DNA of 23,554 nucleotides, from NCBI GenBank assembly GCA_964506685.1, contig CAZDMQ010000058.1, positions 1-23,554 on the forward strand. The letters are read 5' to 3'. Position 1 is the first letter of the stretch; each line of letters begins with the position of its first letter. Positions 1 to 6,210 of this stretch are shown here, one piece after another. The translations under genes and the position numbers were made by a program. A model generated the notes under the pieces. That model did not search any database. It had not been told where the DNA came from and saw nothing but the letters and a program-made list of their open reading frames with translations. The stretch is from UBA5336 sp964506685 (GTDB lineage Bacteria; Pseudomonadota; Alphaproteobacteria; Caulobacterales; Hyphomonadaceae).

Positions 1-335
1 TCGCCATTTTCGGCCACTTCCATCGCGCCCAGGATCGCCATGGCGATCTTGCCGCCGCGGATCATGGCAAAGCTGGTCGCGCTGTCGAAATAGGCGGTGT
101 GGGGCAGTTCGGTGATGGTCTGCTTGCCGGCATTGATGAGGTCGGGGTCCTCCTCGCCCTCATAGGGGAAGGGCCCCATGCCGAGCATGCCATTCTCGCT
201 CTGCAGCGTCACATTCACGCCGTCCGGAATATGGTTGGCCACCAGCGTCGGAATGCCGATGCCGAGATTGACATACATCCCGTCTTCAAGTTCCTGCGCG
301 GCGCGCTGCGCCATCTGATCACGATCCCAGGGCAT
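1..335 (-). CDS. scoB: 3-oxoacid CoA-transferase subunit B (partial, C-terminus off the left edge)
   Basis: Beta subunit of succinyl-CoA:3-ketoacid CoA-transferase, which moves CoA between succinyl-CoA and acetoacetate or a related 3-oxoacid in ketone-body and short-chain acid use in the cytoplasm. About 111 N-terminal residues are visible. The SENG motif at residues 46-49 carries the family's catalytic glutamate (Glu47), followed by GMLGMGPFPYEGEEDPDLINAGK, which is characteristic of ScoB rather than unrelated type I transferases. The ATG start at 333-335 is supported by a GGAGG ribosome site about 7 nt upstream. Its partner scoA lies upstream on the same strand but is separated from it by two small unrelated genes, whereas the two subunits are usually adjacent. 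PcaJ (3-oxoadipate) is a possible alternative specificity that cannot be excluded from the sequence. Confidence 0.93.
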   Translation of the reverse strand, partial: MPWDRDQMAQRAAQELEDGMYVNLGIGIPTLVANHIPDGVNVTLQSENGMLGMGPFPYEGEEDPDLINAGKQTITELPHTAYFDSATSFAMIRGGKIAMAILGAMEVAENG

Positions 336-349
336 GAACGAGCCTCCAA

Positions 350-670
350 TCAATAAAATCTGATCTTGTCTGCATGGATATACATGCTCACAATCGGCGT
401 ACCTTTCTGCCAGATTGTTTCGATATCTACGATCATACCTTCCCCTTTCATTTTTCTCTCGGTCTCCAGGTCATGAAAGCCAAGGACAACCTGCTGGCAG
501 AGGAGTTCTGAGGGAAAGTCTGTCCAGCCTGCCATTGTTTTCGCATTCGAATGCGCGGTGAAAATTGGTTTACCGTCACCATTTGCATCTTGTCTGAATA
601 CTTTGAGTACGCCCGCAGGCAAATCTCTATCCCTTCTCACGCACCGTGTGTTGTTCGGTCCGATTTTCAT
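350..670 (-). CDS. Hypothetical protein, 106 aa, in low-GC insertion
   Basis: I do not recognise this protein. It is soluble-looking, with no signal peptide or membrane segment, and has mixed charged and hydrophobic composition that reads like a genuine protein (for example DANGDGKPIF and GEGMIVDIETIWQKG). I chose the ATG at 668-670, which has a weak GGGCGGG upstream; a TTG at 695-697 would add nine residues but has no purine-rich site. The DNA is clearly poorer in GC than the flanking sco genes and its codon choices differ, suggesting acquisition. The TGA stop at 350-352 lies only a few bases before the scoB ribosome site, so scoB translation may depend on ribosomes leaving this gene. It lies downstream of the coiled-coil gene at 762-1046 and could be co-transcribed with it. 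Expression is unproven. Confidence 0.5.
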   Translation of the reverse strand: MKIGPNNTRCVRRDRDLPAGVLKVFRQDANGDGKPIFTAHSNAKTMAGWTDFPSELLCQQVVLGFHDLETERKMKGEGMIVDIETIWQKGTPIVSMYIHADKIRFY

Positions 671-761
671 GCCCGCCCTGCGCCAGACGATAGACAAAGT
701 TGCCAGGAGGGTGGGCCAAGACGTTTTTCAACACCTTCATCTAAGAAACACCCCCAAATCT

Positions 762-1046
762 TCACCCCGGCAGAAACCTGAGCGCCACGATCAGCAAACC
801 AAGCGCACCGCTGGTGCCGAGAACAAGTCGCGTCATCTCCGTCGTGTGATTGGCGAAATCGGTTTTGAGTTCGCCCTTCAAATCGGCCATCTCACGGCGG
901 AGTTCGCCGCCGAGTCGGGTCAACCCAAGCTTCTGGTTTGTCACCAGATCGGATTTCTGGTCATCGACAAAGTCAGCAATGGCGTCGCTGACATTTCGGT
1001 TCAAACCTTCGGCTTCCAAAGCGGTTCTGAAGGCTCTTATGTCCAT
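762..1046 (-). CDS. Small coiled-coil protein with C-terminal membrane anchor (DUF1640/CCDC90-like)
   Basis: A 94-aa protein. The N-terminal 30 residues (MDIRAFRTALEAEGLN then DAIADFVDD) resemble the start of DUF1640/CCDC90-type proteins. Residues about 35-72 form a charged heptad-like helix (LGGELRREMADLKGELKTDF), and residues about 73-91 are a hydrophobic anchor (LVLGTSGALGLLIVALRFL). The predicted topology is tail-anchored with the coiled coil in the cytoplasm. The ATG at 1044-1046 is preceded by a TAGGAT-type ribosome site. It lies between scoA (stop at 1096) and scoB on the same strand. Bacterial members of this family have no settled function, and several occur in mobile or phage-associated settings. 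The family call is by overall architecture, not by a strong motif. Confidence 0.65.
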   Translation of the reverse strand: MDIRAFRTALEAEGLNRNVSDAIADFVDDQKSDLVTNQKLGLTRLGGELRREMADLKGELKTDFANHTTEMTRLVLGTSGALGLLIVALRFLPG

Positions 1047-1072
1047 GCGAGTATCCTACAGCATCCCGTTTC

Positions 1073-1083
1073 GTTTATTAAAC
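1073..1083. repeat. Small AT-rich inverted repeat in the scoA-to-insert junction
   Basis: GTTTA-T-TAAAC, arms of 5 bp, lies in the 49-bp AT-rich spacer between the scoA stop and the start of the coiled-coil gene. It could be part of a promoter for the inserted genes or a remnant of the junction. A repeat this short could be chance in AT-rich sequence. Confidence 0.3.
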
Positions 1084-1095
1084 AAAAAGAGAACA

Positions 1096-1809
1096 TCAGC
1101 GCTCCCGCACCGTCCGCTGCTCGATCCGTTTCTCGTGCTCGCCCTGCACCAGCCGGTGCACATAGATGCCGGGCAGGTGGATGGCGTCGGGGTCAAGCTC
1201 GCCGGGCTCGACGATCTCCTCGACTTCCAGAACGCAAACCTTGCCACAGGTCGCGGCCGGCTGGTTGAAGTTGCGGGCGGTCTTGCGGAAGATCGCATTG
1301 CCCGTGGTGTCCGCCTTCCAGGCCTTCACGATGGCGAGGTCAGCGAAGATCCCCTCTTCGAGAATGTAGGTCTCGGTCCGGCCGTCGGGGCCCTGAAAAT
1401 CCTTGTGCTCCTTGCCCTCGGCGATCTGGGTGCCGACGCCGGTCTTCGTGTAGAAGCCCGGAATGCCCGCACCGCCCGCGCGCATGCGCTCGGCCAGCGT
1501 GCCCTGGGGGTTGAACTCCAGTTCCAGCTCGCCCGAGAGATACTGGCGCATGAATTCGGCATTCTCCCCGACATAGGACGAGCACATCTTCCTGACCTGG
1601 CGGGTCTGCAACAGCAGGCCGAGGCCGAAATCATCCACGCCGGCATTGTTCGAATAGACCGTGAGGTCCTTCGTGCCGGCCTCGCGGATCGCCGCGATGG
1701 ACAGTTCGGGAATGCCGCACAGGCCGAACCCGCCGGCGGCAATCACCATGCCATCGAACAGCAGGCCGTCGAGCGCGGCGGTCGCATCGGGATACACCTT
1801 GTTGGCCAT
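1096..1809 (-). CDS. scoA: 3-oxoacid CoA-transferase subunit A
   Basis: Alpha subunit (237 aa) of succinyl-CoA:3-ketoacid CoA-transferase, forming the heteromeric enzyme with ScoB. The N-terminal MANKVYPDATAALDGLLFDG followed by GGFGLCGIPE is the CoA-transferase family I alpha signature. Further family blocks are NNAGVDDFGLGLLL, GTLAERMRAGGAGIPGFYT and ADLAIVKAWKADTTGNAIFRKTARNFN. Length is normal for the family. The ATG at 1807-1809 is preceded by AGAGGA at good spacing; an upstream in-frame ATG would add 31 residues running back through the preceding small gene and is unlikely. It follows the 66-aa membrane protein gene by 13 nt, so the two are probably co-transcribed. Its usual partner scoB starts about 760 bp downstream, behind two small inserted genes. 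Confidence 0.95.
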   Translation of the reverse strand: MANKVYPDATAALDGLLFDGMVIAAGGFGLCGIPELSIAAIREAGTKDLTVYSNNAGVDDFGLGLLLQTRQVRKMCSSYVGENAEFMRQYLSGELELEFNPQGTLAERMRAGGAGIPGFYTKTGVGTQIAEGKEHKDFQGPDGRTETYILEEGIFADLAIVKAWKADTTGNAIFRKTARNFNQPAATCGKVCVLEVEEIVEPGELDPDAIHLPGIYVHRLVQGEHEKRIEQRTVRER

Positions 1810-1822
1810 GATGTCCTCTTGT

Positions 1823-2023
1823 TTAAAGCCTCTCAGACCTGTCCCGCCGCCGTCGGCGCCAGGCATTGAATCCGCTGCCCAGGCCGAGGCCGGCCGCGAC
1901 ACCGAGAATGGCCGGCGGCGAGATCAGGTTAGCAAAGGCCAGCGCCACGCCGATCACCGCACCGACGCCGGCACCAATGGCGCCTTCGGTAACCGGGCCA
2001 AGGCTGGGCGTCTTCTCATCCAT
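1823..2023 (-). CDS. Small glycine-rich membrane protein (66 aa)
   Basis: A short protein with two hydrophobic, glycine-rich stretches (EGAIGAGVGAVIGVALAFANLI and PPAILGVAAGLGLGSGF), separated by a proline pair and ending in an arginine-rich tail (RRRRRDRS). This suggests a hairpin of two membrane helices with a cytoplasmic basic end. The spacing of glycines is glycine-zipper-like. The ATG at 2021-2023 has a GAGGAC ribosome site; an upstream start is not needed. It lies 13 nt before scoA on the same strand and is divergent from the MarR-type regulator. No specific family is recognised and no function is inferred beyond membrane location. Confidence 0.72.
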   Translation of the reverse strand: MDEKTPSLGPVTEGAIGAGVGAVIGVALAFANLISPPAILGVAAGLGLGSGFNAWRRRRRDRSERL

Positions 2024-2064
2024 GTCCGTCCTCGTGCCGCAATTTTGCACCTGCCGCAATCCGT

Positions 2065-2083
2065 CCATGGTCGCAGACCATGG
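2065..2083. promoter_or_regulatory. Perfect palindrome between divergent genes; candidate MarR operator
   Basis: CCATGGTC-GCA-GACCATGG: two perfect 8-bp arms with a 3-bp centre, in the 109-bp divergent intergenic region between the small membrane gene/scoA operon and the marR-type gene. MarR-family dimers typically bind near-palindromes of 16-20 bp close to their own gene, which fits. Binding by this regulator is inferred from position only. Confidence 0.55.
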
Positions 2084-2119
2084 CCAATCGGCGGCGTTTC
2101 AGAACCTGCGCCAGCCCAC

Positions 2120-2125
2120 TATAGT
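2120..2125 (+). promoter_or_regulatory. Possible -10 element of the marR-type gene (leaderless transcript)
   Basis: TATAGT ends 7 nt before the ATG at 2133, with a weak -35-like TTTCAG about 17 nt upstream. No ribosome site precedes the ATG. The predicted transcript would start at or next to the start codon, so translation may be leaderless. This is inference from spacing alone. Confidence 0.35.
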
Positions 2126-2132
2126 TGCCGGC

Positions 2133-2621
2133 ATGACCCCTGATTCCGAAAAACCCGAAACCAGCGAGCGGCCGGCCCTGACGCTTGGAGCGTTCCTCCC
2201 CTACCGCCTGTCTGTCCTGTCCAATACCATTTCCGCGGCAATCGCGGAAACCTATGGCAGCCGCTTCGGGCTGACGCTCTGGCAGTGGCGCTGCATGGCC
2301 GTCATCGGCGAGACCCCGGGACTGGCTGCCCGGGATGTCGCGGCCCGGACCGCCATGGACAAGGTGGCAGTCAGCCGGGCGCTGGCGGGCCTCGAGGCAC
2401 TTGGCCATGTCACGCGGGACGCGAGCCCGTCGGACCGGCGCGCGAGCCGCCTGTCGCTGACGCCATCCGGCCGGGCGGTCTATGCCGAGATCGTCCCGCT
2501 GGCCCTCGCCCATGAAGCGCGCCTGCTCGCCGCCTTCGACGCCGGTGAGATCGAACAGCTCCAGTCCATGCTGTCGCGACTGGCCAGGGCGGTGCGGCCC
2601 GAGGGGCCACCCCTGTGGTAA
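2133..2621 (+). CDS. MarR-family winged-helix transcriptional regulator
   Basis: A 162-aa DNA-binding repressor-type protein. The order of elements is a helical dimerisation segment (FLPYRLSVLSNTISAAIAETYGSRFGLTLWQWRCMAVIGE), a helix-turn-helix (LAARDVAARTAMDKVAVSRALAGLEALGHV), and a wing with the MarR signature DRRASRLSLTPSGRAVYAEI, followed by C-terminal helices. The ATG at 2133 is chosen because residues from there match the usual family length; longer in-frame extension upstream runs through the intergenic palindrome. It is divergent from the scoA operon and 48 nt upstream of the hypothetical-glmM pair. The ligand and targets are unknown. The palindrome at 2065-2083 is the obvious candidate site, implying autoregulation and possibly control of the divergent sco operon. 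Confidence 0.9.
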   Translation: MTPDSEKPETSERPALTLGAFLPYRLSVLSNTISAAIAETYGSRFGLTLWQWRCMAVIGETPGLAARDVAARTAMDKVAVSRALAGLEALGHVTRDASPSDRRASRLSLTPSGRAVYAEIVPLALAHEARLLAAFDAGEIEQLQSMLSRLARAVRPEGPPLW

Positions 2622-2669
2622 GCGGGCAAGCAGGCTTGTATTCGCAGGTGGCCGTCCTAGGAAGCTGAC

Positions 2670-3131
2670 ATGCCATCCTTTGCGCGCCTCGTGGCCATTG
2701 ATGCCTATACCGATCCGGACGGGCTGTTTCCGAAGGCCGGCGCCCCGCCTGCGATACTCGAAACACTGCGCTCGCTCGATGCACCTGCAGGCGCCGCGCC
2801 CCTGGCGCCGGTGATCCTGTGCCAGGACGCCGGCGCTGCGCGCGCCCGGGGCGCCCTGCTGGTGACCGATGACCAGGACGGGTGGGTGATTGTCCTGCCG
2901 CACGGGCTCTCTGCAGACGCGCTTGCGGCCATCGCGGCGGCTCACGCCTGGCGACGGGACACGACCTGCCACGTGGAGCTCGTTGCAGCCGGCGCGCCGG
3001 CAGGCAGTGGCCGTGACATTGCGCCCCGACTGGTGTGCGAGGGTCCGGCCTTTCATCCTTCGCGTCTCCGGGGCTGTCTTGTCCCGAGTGACTGGCTGAT
3101 GCTCGCGATCAAGAGTGGGGACGTCTTATGA
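2670..3131 (+). CDS. Hypothetical protein coupled to glmM (153 aa)
   Basis: I do not recognise a family. The protein is alanine-rich, has no convincing signal peptide or transmembrane segment, and alternates short strands and helices (LVAIDAYTDP, PLAPVILCQDAG, GALLVTDDQDGWVIVLPHGLSADALAAIAAAHAW). It ends with a conserved-looking SDWLMLAIKSGDVL. The ATG at 2670 has AGGAAG five bases upstream. The stop codon overlaps the glmM start as ATGA (3128-3131), which indicates translational coupling, so a role connected to amino-sugar metabolism or simple co-expression is plausible but unproven. Codon use is like its neighbours, so it is not obviously foreign. Confidence 0.75.
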   Translation: MPSFARLVAIDAYTDPDGLFPKAGAPPAILETLRSLDAPAGAAPLAPVILCQDAGAARARGALLVTDDQDGWVIVLPHGLSADALAAIAAAHAWRRDTTCHVELVAAGAPAGSGRDIAPRLVCEGPAFHPSRLRGCLVPSDWLMLAIKSGDVL

Positions 3132-4483
3132 CTTCAGGATCTTTCGGAACCGACGGTATACGCGGCCGGTTTGGTGAACCGCCGCTGACGCCGCCGCATC
3201 TCCTCCGCATCGCGATGGCTGCGGGACGGTGCCTTGCCCCCTCGCCGGCCGCAGGCGACCGTGTGGTGATCGGCATGGACACCCGTGCCAGCGGGCCAGC
3301 AATTGCCGAGGTTCTGGCAGCGGGGCTGGCCTCGCTCGGTCTCGACGTGGTCATGCTTGGCGTCCTGCCAACCCCGGCGCTTGCCTTTGCGACGCGCAGC
3401 CATGCCGCGCGGTTCGGCATCATGGTCACGGCGTCCCACAATCCAGCCGGCGACAATGGGGTGAAACTCTTCGGCCCCGACGGTTTCAAGCTTGGCAGCG
3501 AGCAGGAGCGGGCGATCGAGACGGCGATCGGTGCGGCCCTGGCCGGCCCGGTTGCTGCGCTGGATGCCGCAGGCCATGTCGGCCCCGATCCGACGCTCGA
3601 CATCCGGGCGGAATATGCCGATGCGCTCATCGCCAGCCTTCCGGCCGGTACGTCGCTCAATGGCCTGCAGGTCATCGTCGACGGCGCGCACGGGGCCGGG
3701 TTCGACCTTGCGCCCTTCGTGCTGGCGCGGCTCGGTGCCGAGGTCGAGACGATCGGGACCGCGCCGAACGGGCGCAACATCAATGATCGCGTCGGCTCGA
3801 CCCATCCCGAAACCCTGTCCCGCAAGGTGCGTGCGCGTGGCGCGCATGCAGGCATTGCGCTCGATGGGGATGGTGACCGGCTGATCATGGTCGATGAAGC
3901 CGGCCAGGTGGTGGACGGCGACCAGCTGATCGGACTGATTGCCGGGGCCCTGCACCGCGACGGCGCCCTGCGCGGCGACGGTGTGGTGACGACCGTGATG
4001 TCCAATCTCGGTCTCGAGCGGTATCTTGCCGGTCTCGGGATCGACATGCCGAGGACGGCGGTGGGCGACAAGCACGTGGTGGAGGCCATGCGTGCTGGCG
4101 GCTTCAGTCTCGGTGGCGAGCAGTCGGGCCATATCATCCTGCTTGACCATGGCACGACGGGAGACGGGCTGCTGGCCGGCCTGCATGTGCTGGCAGAGGC
4201 ACAGCGCGATGGCCGGGCCTTCTCCGAGGTCGCGCACGTGTTCGAGCCGGCGCCGCAGAAGCTCGTGAACGTGCGCTTTGCCGGCCCGGACCCGCTGGAG
4301 AGCGACGCGGTGAAGGTCGCCATTGCGGAGGCCGAGGCCGGTCTCGGCGGGGATGGCCGCATGGTTGTGCGCAAGTCCGGCACGGAACCGAAGATCCGCA
4401 TCATGGCCGAGGCGCTCGATCCCGCGGCCATGGCCGCAGCGCTGGCCCGGGTTGTGGAAGCGGTGGAGGATGCTGCAGGGTGA
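3128..4483 (+). CDS. glmM: Phosphoglucosamine mutase
   Basis: Interconverts glucosamine-6-phosphate and glucosamine-1-phosphate, the step that feeds UDP-GlcNAc synthesis for peptidoglycan and lipid A in the cytoplasm. The 451-aa length is normal. Domain signatures are in order: FGTDGIRG near residue 6, active-site phosphoserine loop TASHNP with Ser103, magnesium loop DGDGDR at 246-251, sugar-binding GGEQSGHII, and the C-terminal phosphate-binding RKSGTEPKIRIM. FGTDGIRG and NIN..GSTHPE distinguish GlmM from phosphomannomutases, although the cysteine common in the NINxxCGS block is valine here. The start overlaps the upstream hypothetical gene by four bases. hldE follows after 160 bp on the same strand, giving an envelope-precursor cluster. 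Phosphorylation of Ser103 would be required for activity, as known for the family. Confidence 0.97.
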   Translation: MTSGSFGTDGIRGRFGEPPLTPPHLLRIAMAAGRCLAPSPAAGDRVVIGMDTRASGPAIAEVLAAGLASLGLDVVMLGVLPTPALAFATRSHAARFGIMVTASHNPAGDNGVKLFGPDGFKLGSEQERAIETAIGAALAGPVAALDAAGHVGPDPTLDIRAEYADALIASLPAGTSLNGLQVIVDGAHGAGFDLAPFVLARLGAEVETIGTAPNGRNINDRVGSTHPETLSRKVRARGAHAGIALDGDGDRLIMVDEAGQVVDGDQLIGLIAGALHRDGALRGDGVVTTVMSNLGLERYLAGLGIDMPRTAVGDKHVVEAMRAGGFSLGGEQSGHIILLDHGTTGDGLLAGLHVLAEAQRDGRAFSEVAHVFEPAPQKLVNVRFAGPDPLESDAVKVAIAEAEAGLGGDGRMVVRKSGTEPKIRIMAEALDPAAMAAALARVVEAVEDAAG

Positions 4484-4643
4484 CGAGGAGGGGCATTCAC
4501 ACCGGCTCGCCGGGCGGTGGTGACTGCACCGGTTCGGCGCCCGCAACGGCAGCGGACGGACCACTCCTGGCCCGGTGTCCTGCGATATGGGGACAGCCGA
4601 GCGGTGCTCCGGGTTCGTTCGCACATGAAAAGGTGTCCACGCC

Positions 4644-6104
4644 ATGACCGATCTCACCGGCTTCTTTCATGATCGATGCGGCGAGCGGGTCGTCGTGGTC
4701 GGCGATGTGATGCTGGACTGCTACCAGTATGGGCATATCGAGCGGATCTCGCCGGAAGCGCCCGTACCCGTGCTGCGCCATGACCGCAGGGCCACTGTCA
4801 TTGGCGGGGCGGGCAATGTCGCGGTCAACCTGGCGAGCCTCGGGGCCGCACCGGTGCTTATCGGCCGCATCGGTGCCGATGAGGCGGGTGCGGAAGTCCT
4901 GGCCATATGCGAGGCGACGGGGATTGATCCCCGGCTGGTAACGGATGCGGCGGTGCCGACGATCCGCAAGACTCGTTTCGTGAGCGGAGGGCAACAGGTC
5001 CTGCGGCTCGACGAAGAGGACGTGGTCGCCTGCGATGCAGCGGCCAGGGCCGACCTTCTCGCCCGCTTCGAGGCAGCCATGGACACGGCCTCCATGGTCG
5101 TTCTGTCCGACTATGCCAAGGGCCTCCTTACCAGCGACGTGATCGAGACACTGGCCGGTCTCGCCCGAACCCGCGCGATACCGGTGATTGTCGATCCGAA
5201 GGGCCGGGACTTTTCCCGCTATCGCGGTGCCGACACGGTCACCCCCAACCGGAGCGAGCTGTCGCTTGCCGCTGGCGAGGCGCTGGTGGGCGATGACGCA
5301 ATCGTAGCCGCGGCGCGGGCGCAGCTTGCGGCGCATGGGCTGGGCGCAATGCTGGTGACCCGTAGCGAGGAGGGGCTGAGCTGGGTCACCGCCGACACCG
5401 CCCTGCATGTCCCGGCCGAGGCACGGGAGGTGTTCGACGTGTCGGGCGCCGGCGATACCGTGGTCGCCGCCTTCGCCCTGGCGCGTGCGCGCGGACTGTC
5501 GCCAGTCGAGGCCGCGCAGCTCGCCAATACGGCTGCCGGGATCGTGGTCGGCAAGCGGGGCACGGCAAGCGTGACGCAGGCGGAGTTGCGCGAGAGCCTG
5601 CGGCGACGGGGGGCGATCCCGGGGCGCCTGCGGGAGCCGGTCAGCCTCGAGGAGGCCGCAGCTGCGGTGAAGGCCTGGCGGCAGGAAGGCCTGCGCGTCG
5701 GCTTTACCAATGGCTGCTTCGACATCCTGCACTTCGGCCACGCCTCCATCCTGGAGCGGACCGCGGCCCTGTGCGACCGGCTGGTGGTCGGGCTCAACAG
5801 CGATGCATCGGTCGTCCGGCTCAAGGGACCGGCGCGGCCTGTCAATCCGGCCGGCGACCGGGCGGGACTGCTGCTGTCGCTGCGGTCGGTGGATGCAGTG
5901 GTCGTGTTCGAGGCCGATACGCCGCTGGCGCTGATCGAAACGCTGTTGCCGGACGTGCTGGTCAAGGGCGCGGACTATGCCGGATCCGATGTCGTCGGCG
6001 CGGATGTGGTCAGGGCGCATGGCGGCGAGGTCGTCCTGCTGGACCTCGAGCCCGGTCGCAGCACAACGGCGATCCTGTCCAGGGCACGTTCCCGCAGCGA
6101 TTGA
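4644..6104 (+). CDS. hldE: Bifunctional heptose-7-phosphate kinase / heptose-1-phosphate adenylyltransferase
   Basis: Makes ADP-heptose for the LPS inner core: an N-terminal kinase phosphorylates heptose-7-phosphate at C1 and a C-terminal nucleotidyltransferase adds AMP. The 486-aa protein is full length with both domains. The PfkB/ribokinase part has VVGDVMLD (residues 18-25), SPEAPVPVL, GGAGNVAVNLASLG (54-67) and the catalytic DVSGAGDTVVAAF near 265-277. The cytidylyltransferase part starts near residue 345 with TNGCFDILHFGHASIL, whose HxGH motif binds nucleotide, and ends with the GRSTTAIL block. The start has AAAAGG nine bases upstream. It lies downstream of glmM and before an AGE-family isomerase. 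The second HxGH residue is Phe where Ala is common, a mild variation. Separate hldA and hldC genes are not needed. Confidence 0.96.
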   Translation: MTDLTGFFHDRCGERVVVVGDVMLDCYQYGHIERISPEAPVPVLRHDRRATVIGGAGNVAVNLASLGAAPVLIGRIGADEAGAEVLAICEATGIDPRLVTDAAVPTIRKTRFVSGGQQVLRLDEEDVVACDAAARADLLARFEAAMDTASMVVLSDYAKGLLTSDVIETLAGLARTRAIPVIVDPKGRDFSRYRGADTVTPNRSELSLAAGEALVGDDAIVAAARAQLAAHGLGAMLVTRSEEGLSWVTADTALHVPAEAREVFDVSGAGDTVVAAFALARARGLSPVEAAQLANTAAGIVVGKRGTASVTQAELRESLRRRGAIPGRLREPVSLEEAAAAVKAWRQEGLRVGFTNGCFDILHFGHASILERTAALCDRLVVGLNSDASVVRLKGPARPVNPAGDRAGLLLSLRSVDAVVVFEADTPLALIETLLPDVLVKGADYAGSDVVGADVVRAHGGEVVLLDLEPGRSTTAILSRARSRSD

Positions 6105-6196
6105 GGGGGTTCGCCGCGCCGCCGATTGTTTGCTATGACCAATGCAGGGAACAGGGAGAGGTGTCTGCCCGCCGGTCCACCGGCTGGCGACGCCCT

Positions 6197-6210
6197 GGGA
6201 GGATGACTTG
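6197..6210 (+). promoter_or_regulatory. Ribosome site and TTG start deciding the AGE-family gene start
   Basis: GGGAGG at 6197-6202, five spacer bases, then an in-frame TTG at 6208-6210. The upstream in-frame ATG at 6142 has no comparable site and would add 22 residues (MQGTGRGVCPPVHR...) unlike the family. The TTG is therefore the more likely start. Confidence 0.7.

Noticed and set aside
558..1268. Long plus-strand frame opposite the inserted genes and the scoA end
   Set aside because: It runs antisense across the end of scoA and both small minus-strand genes, ends in low-complexity Arg/Ala-rich sequence and has no family resemblance; the minus-strand frames explain the region better.
4495..4647. 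Short frame with a GAGGAGGGG site and ATT start that would overlap hldE as ATGA
   Set aside because: It needs a very rare ATT start, and about 50 open codons is unremarkable at this GC; the protein has low complexity. The gap between glmM and hldE is better called non-coding.
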